A DNA stretch of 64,000 nt, taken from assembly GCA_905178155.1 (NCBI GenBank), contig CAJINV010000005.1, forward strand, positions 8,409,591 to 8,473,590, in the 5' to 3' direction. A model generated the notes under the pieces. That model was not told where the DNA came from. It saw only the letters and a list, made by a program, of their open reading frames with translations, and searched no databases. This document shows, piece after piece, positions 32,001 through 41,900 of this stretch. Source of the stretch: Amoebophrya sp. A120. Its lineage: Eukaryota; Sar; Dinophyceae; Syndiniales; Amoebophryaceae. Made by a program: the position numbers and the translations under genes. The first letter of the stretch is position 1; every line of letters starts with the position of its first letter.

Positions 32001-34370
32001 TCAGGTCTTAGTCAAGTAAATAAGCTTCTCGCTGTACCGACCGCCCCTCGTCGTGCTTCGTTGCGTTTTTTCAAAATAGAGCCTCTAGAAATAAACTCAG
32101 AAGCAAAGCAAAACGTACGAGGGAAAAAAAAGTTACAAATTGCGTTGCGTGACTTCTACAGCCCGACTACAAAAATAGTTTCTAGCTGCCCGACCGCGCC
32201 TCATCATAGTTCGTTTCGTATCGAAAGCACGTAAAACAGATGAAAAGCAGTTCGTGAAATGAAAGGCTTTCGTGGTGCTGTACGTCTTCAACAAAACTTT
32301 CCAAAAGTCGGTTCGTAATTCAAAAAAGAAAAGTCGGCTCGTCCACGTGTGGTTTCTTCGTTTAGGTGCTTTGTCTCGCTGTGTTGCTATACAGCGTCGG
32401 CCTATGACCCTACCCCCTCGGGGGTACGGACATACGGACGATCTTTTATGCACTTCGGATTGGGATTGACGACGGTTCCCGATCGCCGTTGACTGTGAGC
32501 TAGCACCCACGGTGAGTCTTCGGCTTGACCAGACGGGTTCCGTGCGAGCACCCTCTACGATTCCCAGCCCCTTTTCGCCCTTGGTCTGGGGTGGCTGGAT
32601 TCGAGTCATGGAGGGACCCCGTGTGGCAGAAGTCCCTCCCCTCCGTTGCTGCTGCGCGTAGGCTCGTATCGTATCGTTCTACTCTCGTGAACTCGTAGAT
32701 CTACGTACAGGATGACTCCTTTTCAAGACTTGTTTCCCCGGAAGCAGTCTACGTTTTGTCAACTCGCTCTGAGCTACTTATTATAACCTTGAAAGATTAC
32801 TTCTCACTCTTAAGCTCTCACTTTTTTGAGTTTTAGTAGGGCTTTTCAGCCAAAAAGGGACGGACTGCCCTTAGATCTCCGATGTGATGCTAGGGCATAC
32901 ATCACAGACAGTCATGGGCCATGCAAAATATGCATGACAAACGTGGCAAAAATCTTCTAGCCCCAGACATATTCGCAATGCATAGCCCGCGCTTGCGTGG
33001 CGCCCTCTTGACGGAAACGGGAATGATCCCCATCAAGGGGCCGCACACCTGTCCGGTGGAAACGATAAAGGCAGGCATGGATCACATCTTCGAGGTTTTG
33101 CACGATCCGCAGTATTTATCAAACCGATGAATGACGTGAGGAACTCCGCCTGCGGCTCTCCCCCAGTTGAACAAAGGTGCATGAGCCAAATGCATGAGCC
33201 CAGTTGAAGAACAAGTGCATGAGCCCATTTTTACAGCTTGAAGTCGAAAGTGCATGCAGCCCCAGCTGCATAACGACTTCACCATACCAGCTGGTTTCGT
33301 TTGAGCTAATATTCTGGATGGACTTGTCATGCGATTGTATCTGCCGAACGGGCCCGGGATGGCAAAATTGGCATTTTACATCGCAAATGAGGGGGAGCAG
33401 GGGAGAATACTTCTTGCCCGCCGCTCTCATACTGTTACAGCAATGGGAAGCGCGTGGTGCAGCATGTGTCGTGGTTCAATTTTTTCTCCGACGGCGATAT
33501 CCCACACTAGAGAAAAAGTAGAATGTATCAGCACATTTATAAATGCAAAAATAGAAGATAAAGAAATGAAAACTTTCACAGCAAGTAGAAGATCTGCATA
33601 TTACTTAACATTATTACCTGAAACAGCACGGCATGGCCGTGCCCACGACACCAGGCAGAAGATTTAGCTGTGGATGTGTTTTTGCATTACAAAGCTGGTT
33701 CTCGCGGCTTTTTCCTTTTTCTCTGGGATAGGCCATAGCACGACATCTGGTATCAAATGCAAAAATGTCTGGGTCTGGAAGAGTCGGGACTTGCCATGCA
33801 CATTTTGCATGACCCGTGAGGCCTGTGATGCTGGTGCTAGCATCACAGATTTTTTGCGAGCTTCTTGATGCTAATTACGCATGAGAAATGCCCTCTCCGC
33901 GTGCCAAGAGCTGACTCCTCTTGCTGCTCATGCAACACAGATATTTTTAGAATCCGCAGACAGCATTACAAGTTGCATTCTTCCAGACCCAGACATTTTT
34001 ACATTTGATATCTGGATTCGACATGCGATTGGTCGACGGAGAGGGCAATTTGACGATGTTGGGACGCGAGTACATGTATCAAATGCAAATATCTCTGGGT
34101 CTGGAAACTTGTAATGCTAAAAGTGGATGATAAGCGGGCTGCAATACGCAGCCAAGCATGACAAATTTCTGAGCTGCTATGTGTTACGTATTCCGCACGA
34201 GAAACTGCGTTTTTGCATGACAGATAGGAGAGCCTTTTCCGATGCCCCTATGCATCACAGATTGTCGAATCATGTCAGACATGTATGACAAATGTGAGAA
34301 TCTTCCAGACCCAGACATATTTGCAATCCATAACACGTCCGAGGGAAAATGTAAAGAAGTGGAAAAGTAG
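23095..34370 (+). CDS. GH1: secreted Asl1-like glycosyl hydrolase, interrupted by a 7 kb block
   Basis: Exons 23095-23294, 23568-23622, 23841-24076, 24345-24625, 24923-24979, 25236-25310, 25633-25670, 32990-33116, 33437-33497, 33736-33750, 34016-34076 and 34338-34370 give 412 residues. The order matches the Asl1-like hydrolase fold (GH128-like): signal peptide (VQFLVVLLAHGDLIPAVRG), LNWFWNWG, SFFPTSWG, GWNEPDL with the presumed acid/base Glu (about 201), INFHFYISDCN, LLTETGM with the second catalytic Glu (about 320), VSWFNFFSDG and DGEGNLTMLG at the end. The predicted role is hydrolysis of a beta-glucan-type polysaccharide outside the cell or in a secretory vesicle; the substrate is inferred. 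Eleven introners interrupt it; the seventh (25671-32984) contains two other genes. GH2 is the adjacent paralogue. Confidence 0.75.
23295..23562 (+). mobile_element. Introner family A (forward) in GH1
   Basis: TSD GACCC/GACCC; joins LQD-P-TPEP. Confidence 0.93.
23623..23835. mobile_element. Introner family H in GH1
   Basis: TIR with AAAAAAGTGTTACAGTTACA and its complement; TSD ACTTG/ATTTG; joins AGWDL to PASGS. Confidence 0.88.
24077..24339. mobile_element. Introner family C in GH1
   Basis: TIR TATAACCCGCTCAGGTGTT and complement. Flanks GGTAT/CCTTT do not match, but the phase fits (RPG-I-PADW). Confidence 0.82.
24626..24917. mobile_element. Introner family A, diverged, in GH1
   Basis: TSD GAATT/GAAAT; TIR eroded (CATGTCTGGGTCTCCTGGAAG on the left only). 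Joins FDWN-W-LRTF. Confidence 0.78.
24980..25230 (+). mobile_element. Introner family A (second core type) in GH1
   Basis: TSD GTGTG/GTGTC; joins TMC-A-NYINF. Confidence 0.9.
25311..25627. mobile_element. Introner family E in GH1
   Basis: G-rich TIR partly decayed (TATGGGAAGGGGCGGC on the right); flanks GACAG/AACGG. Joins LKT-G-LMNAK. Confidence 0.78.
26072..27783 (+). CDS. NFKBIL1-like protein with J-type HPD motif
   Basis: Exons 26072-26588, 26890-27160 and 27432-27783 give 379 residues; both introners have perfect duplications (TCCGC, GAAGT). The C-terminal half resembles NF-kappa-B inhibitor-like protein 1: DAWLQYEDAWDEFEKEV, IRLLSDIPFPP, then YYKLVLRYHPDKFLPKFGHR (HPD near 311) and IVKKIEQICHRLNQEW. 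In animals and plants that family has nuclear, splicing-linked roles; applying that here is inference. The 5' end is doubtful. The 26072 frame gives a poorly structured start, while an ATG at 26044 in another frame reads MASLQTGLDNGSIGELCDEA for 66 residues before stopping, so a small intron or frameshift near 26210 may exist. The gene sits entirely inside the block that splits GH1. Confidence 0.65.
26589..26884. mobile_element. Introner family E
   Basis: TSD TCCGC/TCCGC; joins TRPP-P-PAVRK in the J-domain gene. Confidence 0.92.
27161..27426 (+). mobile_element. Introner family A (forward)
   Basis: TSD GAAGT/GAAGT; joins EKE-V-SGKQQ. Confidence 0.93.
27784..28547. other. Intergenic inside the 7 kb block
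   Basis: AT-rich stretches with TATATATATG near 28060; no gene recognised. Confidence 0.5.
28548..29732 (+). CDS. Unknown basic protein with possible signal peptide
   Basis: Exons 28548-28816, 29013-29105 and 29405-29732 give 229 residues. The N-terminus (MMKKIALIAFAAPGGGAVVSA) looks like a signal or transit sequence. A lysine-rich stretch follows (KKSGKKSKTSRKSKTGK), then GPWGWLTDKAGSGGAALKKL, then an aromatic/basic region (FCRGRHWYRYRHWAEKY). The two introns are older-looking introners with poor duplications, but both joins keep the frame. The last 35 codons run into the ATCACGCACC repeat zone, so the true C-terminus may be recent or slightly different. A run of ten G at 28590-28599 lies in codons 15-18. 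No family recognised. Confidence 0.5.
28817..29007. mobile_element. Introner, family N (old copy)
   Basis: Termini TATCACGAGAAAAATC and CTTTTTGTTCCTTGCATA, imperfect; flanks GATAT/GATTA. Joins DED-I-GPWGW. Confidence 0.6.
29106..29399. mobile_element. Introner family A, diverged
   Basis: Left TATGCGCTGCAAATATGTC and right CACTCAGACGTATTTTC are eroded A termini; flanks GCAGG/TCTAA differ. Joins SAA-G-KYERQ. Confidence 0.65.
29636..29950. repeat. Iteron zone of ATCACGCACC words in inverted arrangement
   Basis: Bases 29636-29690 carry several copies of AATCACGCACC, with shorter CACGCACC copies near 29755. Bases 29825-29945 carry the reverse complement GGTGCGTGATT several times. The two halves enclose a CG-rich core (GCGCGCGCACCCACAGCGCGC) near 29795. 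The arrangement could fold into a cruciform or be a protein-binding cluster. Confidence 0.7.
29951..32882. other. Gene-poor right part of the 7 kb block
   Basis: A 62-codon acidic/alanine frame lies at 29933-30121. The rest has no supported gene, introner or RNA. The last 500 bp turn GC-richer (CCCCTCGGGGGTACGG near 32410). Confidence 0.5.
33117..33431. mobile_element. Introner, J-like, in GH1
   Basis: Right half has the J word GCAAATGAGGGGGAG and ends CTCTCATA; the left is eroded; flanks GTATT/CTGTT. Joins DPQY-Y-SNGKR. Contains several short TGCATGAGCC repeats. Confidence 0.6.
33498..33730. mobile_element. Introner, H-like, in GH1
   Basis: Termini TATCCCACACTAGAGAAAAAG and CTTTTTCTCTGGGATA; TSD GGCGA/GGCCA; joins SDG-D-STTSG. 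Confidence 0.7.
33751..34010 (-). mobile_element. Introner family A (reverse) in GH1
   Basis: TSD TCTGG/TCTGG; joins TTS-G-FDMRL. Only 15 coding bases separate it from the previous introner. Confidence 0.93.
34077..34332 (-). mobile_element. Introner family A (second core, reverse) in GH1
   Basis: TSD ACATG/ACACG; joins REYM to SEGKC near the C-terminus. Confidence 0.88.
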
Positions 34371-35935
34371 TAACTTCTGATGACTAAACGGTCAAGAATT
34401 GAAATTACGACCTGGTTTCCGATCGCGAACTCCGAATGTCAAATTATATAGTACAGAGTAGGATTTTTGTGCTAGGTCCAGCACGAGGCGCTCGTGTTTC
34501 TGTCTTTGACATCAACAAACGTATCTATGAAATAAAGCGGAAACAGAAGTAGAGATGTAGCAGTAGTTATGCCAAAAGATGATGATGAGACTTGCACATG
34601 GACCGGGAGTTGTACCCGCCCTCGTGTGCTTTTGTTTTGAAAACTATAATATGTTTATGTTGAACTGGGCCGTGACTCACAGCTACAGTGAAGCACAGTT
34701 GTCAGTTTCGGATAGTTGTACACCACTTTTACAACTTGAACTTTGTAGGTTTTTCATGACAACTCTAACTCACTGCAGGGGATATTTTTCCAACAAGGGT
34801 GCGAAATGCTTCAACGAATACGTAATGCCGCGTGAACTACACAACTTGAACTTGCAAATGCAATGGTTGACGTGGTGGTTAGGATTGCCTGACCGCTACG
34901 CTGAGCCCGTCTCATGTGACTGGGTCACGTGGGCCGACATCGCTGATCTCTGATCTGAGGAGAAGAATTGAACGCAGCTAATTTAAAGCAGAAGCGGCGG
35001 CGGCAGCTGCAGTGGCCCTGTGTCGAATGGAGCTGCATCACATTCGGGAAAATTTTTGTGACGCGCTGTGAGCGGCTGCGGCGAAAGTGGCAGTTTTTCC
35101 AATAGCGGAAGGTTACACGGCCTCTCGGTTCATCTGCCAGAAATGTCTTGCGCCTGTTCAATTCTGGATGCATGGAAACAAGACACGCTCATGAAGTCAG
35201 ATCACGATCCTGAATAGACGTATGACGATCCTCTTCCACCGTCGGTAAAAAGGAAAGTCGAGGCGTTCAAGATGGAGATCATCGAGATCCATAGAATTGT
35301 CAATCTAAACCAGCACAGCAAGAAGATCATCAAACCCAAACCGGGTCTACTTCACTTGATCAATCGATGACCCTCCGCTAAAGAAAACAAAAGCGGAAAG
35401 AACAAGAAGCAACTCGAAGCAAAGTCATCGGTCTGGTCGTCGTCTGCCACGTCCTCTACCAGTAGGTGGACATACAAGAACATATTCGAGGCCGACACTA
35501 TTTGTCTGTTTATCTTGTTTTGCGAAGCACCACACGACCCAAAGTCACTTGGAAAGTATAGTATTATGAAAGAACAGAAGCCGATTTGCGAAAAGCAAAC
35601 TCTTGTTTATTTGTTGAAGTAGAAGTATCGCGTCTGCACACCTCTACTTACACGACTTTGAGTCAAACAAAAACCACTGTAAATCTTTCGACAAAATCTT
35701 CGCACACACGCAAAACAACTCACACCAAAGTACTTACTAAAAAAAAGTCCGCTACTTCTTCAACACTCACCAACCACTTTGGAAGCTAGCTTCTCCTTCT
35801 GTTGCATTTCAACAAGGAGTTGTATTTCGACCGACGTAAGTTTCATTACGATTCTGGAAATAATAAACAATTTTCTTCCGAAACTACAAACAGTACTTCT
35901 GTACACCTCTTCAAGAAAGAACGATTGCAAAGAAG
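34371..35935. other. Intergenic between GH1 and GH2
   Basis: The first about 350 bp resemble the GH2 3' flank (42870-43230). A 124-codon frame at 34579 overlaps this duplicated zone and is not supported as a gene. Confidence 0.5.
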
Positions 35936-38900
35936 ATGCCGGTTCATTTTATGAACAAGAAGCGCCAGGCGGCTGCCGGCGCAGCTGCAGTCACGACTTT
36001 TGCAGGAGCTGCCTCGTTGTTGGCTATTGAACCTGTGCAGGGCCTTATCGTACGAAAAAAGTGTTTCACTGTAAGGATTTTGCAAGTTTTGCATGACAAG
36101 TTTGTTCTACACCAGAGAGAAAATTTGCCATGCGAGATTCCTAAGGGAAAACACAGCTAAAAATCCACTGTCTTGCATGTGTAGCAAGACAAACACTTCT
36201 CAGATACATTTTCTGCATTACAAGTTTACAGTGAAACAGTTTTTTCTTGCGATAGCCCTGTCGTGGCTTGATATGAACGCCGACCTCCGGGAGCAGCCGT
36301 CGACCACTTTATTTCTGAAGAACCAAAAGGGTGATAAAAATGCTGCCCCCAGTACAACGAATGTTGCCGCTGCCGTTTCTGGGGCAACAACAGCAACAAC
36401 TCTTAAGGACGACCCGCAGCCCCCGAAGATCACGATGAGCTATTGCGGCATTGCGGGGGACACTCCGGACCAGACGAAGAAGCGGGGAAATTGGTACGAT
36501 GTACTGAATATGCATGGTAAGTACTTCGCCTGGGTCTGGATTTGTGATGCGAGTCTCGTATGCGAGGGAGATCTCTATTGCAGGATGAGGATCTGCTTTC
36601 AGCTTCCTTTTTTGTTGTGTTCTTGGATGAAGCAGGCAGTTTGTCTATGCGATTTACGAAGCCGAATCAACAAGAAACCTCGTAAAACAACTTGTCATGC
36701 AGCCGTGCTGCCGTACTAAAGAGGCCGTTGCATGATCATCATGGTACAACTAGATGACTCAGCGTCGTGTTTTTGTGATGTATAACGGCCACGACGGGAA
36801 AAGTGAACTGGTGGTGGAACTGGAAGCTGGACGCGGACCGGAATCTCTACCCACAGCAAATTTGTTTCCTTCTTGCACGTACGAATGCGAGAATATTGAA
36901 TGCGGTTTCTGCATGACAAAACTTTCCTTCGACCCTATCTGGCATGACAAATATTTATGCGTCTAAAGAAAAAGGTGGCGAAATTTGTGATGCATTTTCG
37001 TTTACGAGGACCGACGTGCAGTGCTAGTGTACAACTATGCGGGGAAAAATCTAAATTTGTGTTGCATAACCTCCCGGATGACTGGCTTTTCGTCCCGAAC
37101 AGCTGGGGCCAGGACTCGCCGAAACACGGCCCGAGCACGGACCACCATATGGCGTTCTCAACTGTTACATTCTCAACTGTTGCGCGGATTTGTCATGCAA
37201 AATTGCCAGCAGTTTCCACTTGATCAAGGTCTATTTGTCGGGAGGGTTTTTGCATCGCGACCAATGTCGAAGCTTGGGCTCCAGGGGGAATATGGTCTTA
37301 GAGCAGTTCCGACATTTCTCATTTTGCGTTGTCTCACATGCGACGCTTCATCCAAAAATCACACTAAAAACAGATGGAGGAAGGACGGCGCGCGGCTTTC
37401 GCCACGCGCTGCCCTTCCTCGCGCCAACCCGGGACGAGGAGTGTTGAAGAGTGTTCTCTACCCGGATAATCGCGATAAGCAGCCTGTACCTGGAGACTGG
37501 TTGATACGCATGTCGCTCTCGGTGTGTTCTCGGAGCGCGTCCTCTCTGCTCGGAAATGCCGTTCAAGTTACGCGACGCGCTTTTTCTTCTCGGTCAAATG
37601 TAGTACTTGGTCCACTCGGAGCGCCGTATGTTCTGTTGCTGCTCGTGTCCTACACGGAGGTGCTGCGGTTGTACAAGGCCTCGTCAAGCAGCACTATCAG
37701 GAGTGCCAGCCATCGAATCGAGATGACCATGCTTTTACTAGGAGGAACGGCAACAACGTGCGGACACCGACGACGACCAGACTCGGAACTACCATGAATC
37801 GGTGGCGCAATACGGAAGTAGCTACGGACGAAGGGGCTTGAGAGGTAAAGGGGATTGCCGGCTACCCTCAATAGGTAAGTTCCGTCGCGACTCCGGCTTA
37901 CGACCCCCGTCCCCCCTCCCACCCTTTGCTTCTGTTGCAGAATAAGTCAAGGGCTGCACTAAGACCGCCACGCACAATCTAATCCTTTAAGTTGTCGCTG
38001 TGCCCCAGGTGGGTTGCCAGTCAGCAGTGACAAACAACTGGCCAATGGTTTGACATCTCCGGTCCGCGGCACTTGCCTTTTTCGTCCGTGCCGCAGGTAA
38101 GGCACAAATGGTCCAGCCTCCCCTGTCTGGGTGGGGTTGCGGCTTAAGGGAGAGTCTCGCCCCTTAGCCCAAAGGGGTACGTCGTCTCTTCCGTGAGAAC
38201 AAAAACTTATGGCGTAAAATGGGTCGGGTCCTGGATCGTTCTGTATGCTGGGCTGTCGCGCTCGGCTAGCTGGCCGGGCTGTACTGATCAGGTGTGGTGG
38301 GTAGCTCCCGACTGGTTGGCACTTCTATTGGGGCGACTTGCCGTGGTAGCGCTCGGCTTTTGTATGTGGAGGTCGCCGAAAGTGCTTCCTCGCCCACCCC
38401 CCGGGGAGGGGATCCTTGACCTGTGGCGCTGGGTGCGGGTGTCCACTACATGATGATGATGATGATGAAGGTGCTTAGCATGACAAATTTTCGAAGGGCT
38501 AAACAGTGCGATAATCTGTGACAAATCTGTGATGCGAAAGCTGCAATATTGCCACTTTCACTGTTATTGTTCTTGCATTACAAATCCATGTAACAGTTGA
38601 GAATGTAACGTTTGAGAACGCCATACACCAGGACGGCATGTTCGGGGGGTGGCAGTACGCCCCGATGTGGCAGGGATGGAACGAACCAGACCAGGCGGGG
38701 ATCTGCTATGAAGAACTGCTCAAACGTCACAATCTCAAATCGGTTACCATAGAATCTTCTGGGTTTTGTTGTATTGCATGATGAGCATGACAGACTCAGA
38801 CAGCATTCCACTTTCTGCAATACAAACTTCGCCAGCTTATAGTGCGGATTGGGACCACGACCACTCCAGAACTTGTCATGCGCAATCCTATGAAATTTGC

Positions 38901-41900
38901 CGAAATGATGCACTTTTTGCAACACAAATTCCAGACTCTATTGCAACGTTTGAGATCATTGTAACACCTGAGCAGGTTATATCTGCGTGTCGGACCCGGG
39001 AATCGTGTGCGAGGGGGACGTATCCTGTGCAAAAGTATCGTACTCGTATTGCAGTCATGCATTACAAATTTTTTTCTCAAGGTAAAACAGCATTACAAAT
39101 TTTATTTCTCATGCTGAGGGAATTTGTCATGCATTTATACGAATACAATACTTTTGCAGTTCATAGGACGACTTGATGAAGCCTTCCTGTCTATTGTGAG
39201 GAAAAACGTCCCCACCCCAGAGTCAAGATGGAGACTTTGCAAGACAAACCTAGAAGTTTTGCGAGTCACGCATGACAAGTTGCAGGCTGTATTGCAGTGC
39301 AGTTTAGCAAGAGAATCCGCATAAAAGATCCATCTCCTCATCCTGTCTACAGCATTACAAGTCTCAAAACACACTTGGAAGTGCCTCTCTTGGGGATGCG
39401 CATCACAAATGCTCCTGTGCTTGCTAATGTGCATGACAATTCTGGTGTGGGGACATTTTTACTCAGGATACTGTCCGTTCTGCCAGTCCGCGTCGGGACT
39501 GGGGTGGTGGAACAGAACCATCCGGGAAGTGCCCACGGACCAAGCCCAGGTCGTCACCCCCTGGCAGCAAAACGCGATCACGGCCAAGGGCATGGGCTAC
39601 GAAACCACGAGCCCCCAGATTGCTTCCAAGATCAAGGAGTGGCTGCAACCGTTTTTGGGCGCCGTTTGCCAGAACCCCATGACGTGCCCCGACTGGATTA
39701 ACTTCCACTTCTACATTATGGAAGTGTCAGAATCGAAATTTACAAAATCGAAAAATTTGTGATGCGCAAAATCGATGTCAGTTGGAGCCTCAGTTTCCAA
39801 GTGGCGCATGACAAATTTGGGCAGCACCCAAATCCAGTCTGTCATGCTGTTTAGGCAAAGAAGACTGCTCCCGTCATGCTACTCTGGCAGCGTATTGCCT
39901 ACCCCTAAACAGGCTTGCAATGGGTCTCATTTTCCTGCTCCGCAATACAGGTTATCAGTGCCTTACATTTTGCGCATCACAAATTATTTCGATTTTGTCG
40001 ATTTCGATCCTGACACATCCATATACATTATGGGCTGCACCACCGATGTCACTGGGCTGCAGGAAAAGTTGCAGGAGGTGCTTGACGTGGTGAAGCTCTA
40101 CCCTTTATCATTTGCAAATATGTCTGGGTCTGGAACAAGATTGAAACTTGTGATGCTGTCTTTGGATTCTATTTCTACTACATAAAATCTGTATTGCATG
40201 AACTGCAAAAGGGGTCCAGTTTTCGCGACGCGGAGAGGGAATTTCTCATGCGGTAAGGGTATCAGGAAGCATTTACAAAATCTGTGATGCTAGAGTATGC
40301 ATGACAGACATCATGGGTGGTCATCCAAAATATGCATGACAGACGTTGAATTCTTCCAGACCCAGACATGTTTGCAATGCATACCCTTCCATCAAGGGCG
40401 CGCTGCTCACCGAAGTGGGTTTGTTGCAAAGCCACCCGGGAGAGACGTGTGACGGGAATACCATCCAAAAGGCCATGACCAACATGTTTCAGGCCCTGGA
40501 CGAGGTGAAGATGCCCAACGACCCTGCGAAACCCTTGGTGCAGTATATCTTATGCATTGCAAAAATGTCTGGGTCTGGAAGAGAGCAAGTTTGTCATGCA
40601 TATTTTGAATGACCCATGATGTCTGTGATGCATGCTCTAGCATCACAGATTTTCCGAGAGCTTTGTGATGCCTCTACCGCATGAGAAATGTCCTCTCCGC
40701 GTAGCACAAACTGGAGTCCTCTTGCTGGTCATGCAATACACTTGTTTTTGGAATTGAGACACAGCATCACAAGTTTAGAATCTTCCAGACCCAGACATTT
40801 TTACATTTGATATATCTCCTGGTTTAACAAGATCAACACCGGCAAGAGTTTCGACCTGAGTCTGGTGGAGGCGGGGACGGGGATATCAAAAGGAAAAATC
40901 TCCCCTCTCCATCAAATTCAAATTCAAATTGTGTTCACTGGCTGGCTGTGGGTGGTGGTTGGCGGTGGCCTCTTATCATGTGGCTCGATAGAACGGTGGC
41001 CTCTTATCATGTGGCTCGATAGTTCACGACGCTTAGTGCATCGCGAGACTCTACCCTGGGCTAACGTTCTCAATCCCGAGGGGAGTCACGGTAAGAAAAT
41101 TCTCGCTAGGGTCTTAGGGGCACAAATTGGATAGCGTTTCACTCGCCCAGACCGAAGCTATTTCTAACTACGAGCCAACTCGGGTTTCTTCTCGCAGTGA
41201 ACCTCACATCAACATCACTGCCACCCAGCTGGGAGCCGCCGCTTCGTCTAGCCGTCGGCAACTGGCCCACGGCCAATCTGCTAGACGCGCGCTGTCTTCC
41301 CGGCCCCACTGGGGCAGTTACGTGCCCCTGCTACTTACGCGGACGCGATCTGGCGCCGCTGCCGCAACGTCCGGATGCGTTCGACGTCGGCCGACGGGTT
41401 CGCGATGAGCTCCGCCCGTGCCTCTACCGCCGCCTCGACCGCCTCCTCTGCCGTAGCGTAGAGCTCCGGATGGATCGTGCGGGAGAGCGGGTAGGGCTCC
41501 TCCTCCCCCGGGACCTTAACCCTCGCACGCGCAACGAGCTTGCCCCGGGGCGCGTCGTACGTGACCCCGACCGGCAGGGCCTTGCTTGCCCCCTGGAACT
41601 CCAGCGCCTGCTTGACCCTTGGCGGATCCTCGGTGTGCTTTTTGCGCTCCAGCGGCTTCTGCGCGGAGGGCTGCACGGCCTCTGGCTGGGGGAAGCAGGC
41701 GCGGAACCTCGCCTCTGTCTCCCGCTGCTGGATCTTGCGCATGTGCACAAACGCAAGGCGCAGCGACCCGAGCCTCTTCGGCGGCAACCGTGGCTCCGGC
41801 CGGCATTCGTCGCAACTGCACTCAATGCCGGTAACCCGCCAGTCGTAGTCGCGCGGAGACAGGTCGCCCTGGAGGTACAGGTCGGCAGCAGCCAGTGTAG

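Larger units (their letters stand above)
25869..32882. mobile_element. 7 kb block inserted in an introner, with 17-bp direct repeats at its junctions
   Basis: A family A introner in GH1 runs normally from 25671 to 25868, breaks off, and resumes at 32883. The 17-bp word TGTGATGCTAGGGCATA occurs at 25852-25868 and 32883-32899, so the block looks like an insertion with a target duplication. It holds the J-domain gene, the 28.5-29.7 kb gene, an inverted-iteron zone and about 3 kb without genes. No TIRs or transposase are seen. Misassembly at a repeat is an alternative. Confidence 0.6.
25671..32984 (+). mobile_element. Introner family A (forward) split by the 7 kb block
   Basis: Left piece 25671-25868, right piece 32883-32984. 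TSD ACCCG/GCCCG. Removing everything joins NTYP to RLRGALLTETG, the same position as the 40106 introner in GH2 (LYP-S-IKGALLTEVG). Confidence 0.85.
37148..38625. mobile_element. Introner family K in GH2, expanded
   Basis: Termini TATGGCGTTCTCAACTGTTA and complement; TSD CACCA/CACCA; joins STDH-Q-DGMFG. Enlarged by the 37240-38475 insert. Confidence 0.9.

Noticed and set aside
32400-32640. Possible structural RNA or tRNA in a GC-rich patch with GGATTCGAGTC
   Set aside because: No cloverleaf or anticodon arm could be built around it.
34579-34953. 124-codon frame after GH1
   Set aside because: It overlaps a 3' flank shared with GH2 where the frame is not kept, and shows no domain.
36509-36784. 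Plain GT-AG intron starting at GTAAGT (36517)
   Set aside because: No acceptor gave the right phase as cleanly as the introner rule (DVL-N-TTGKV), though it remains a possible alternative.
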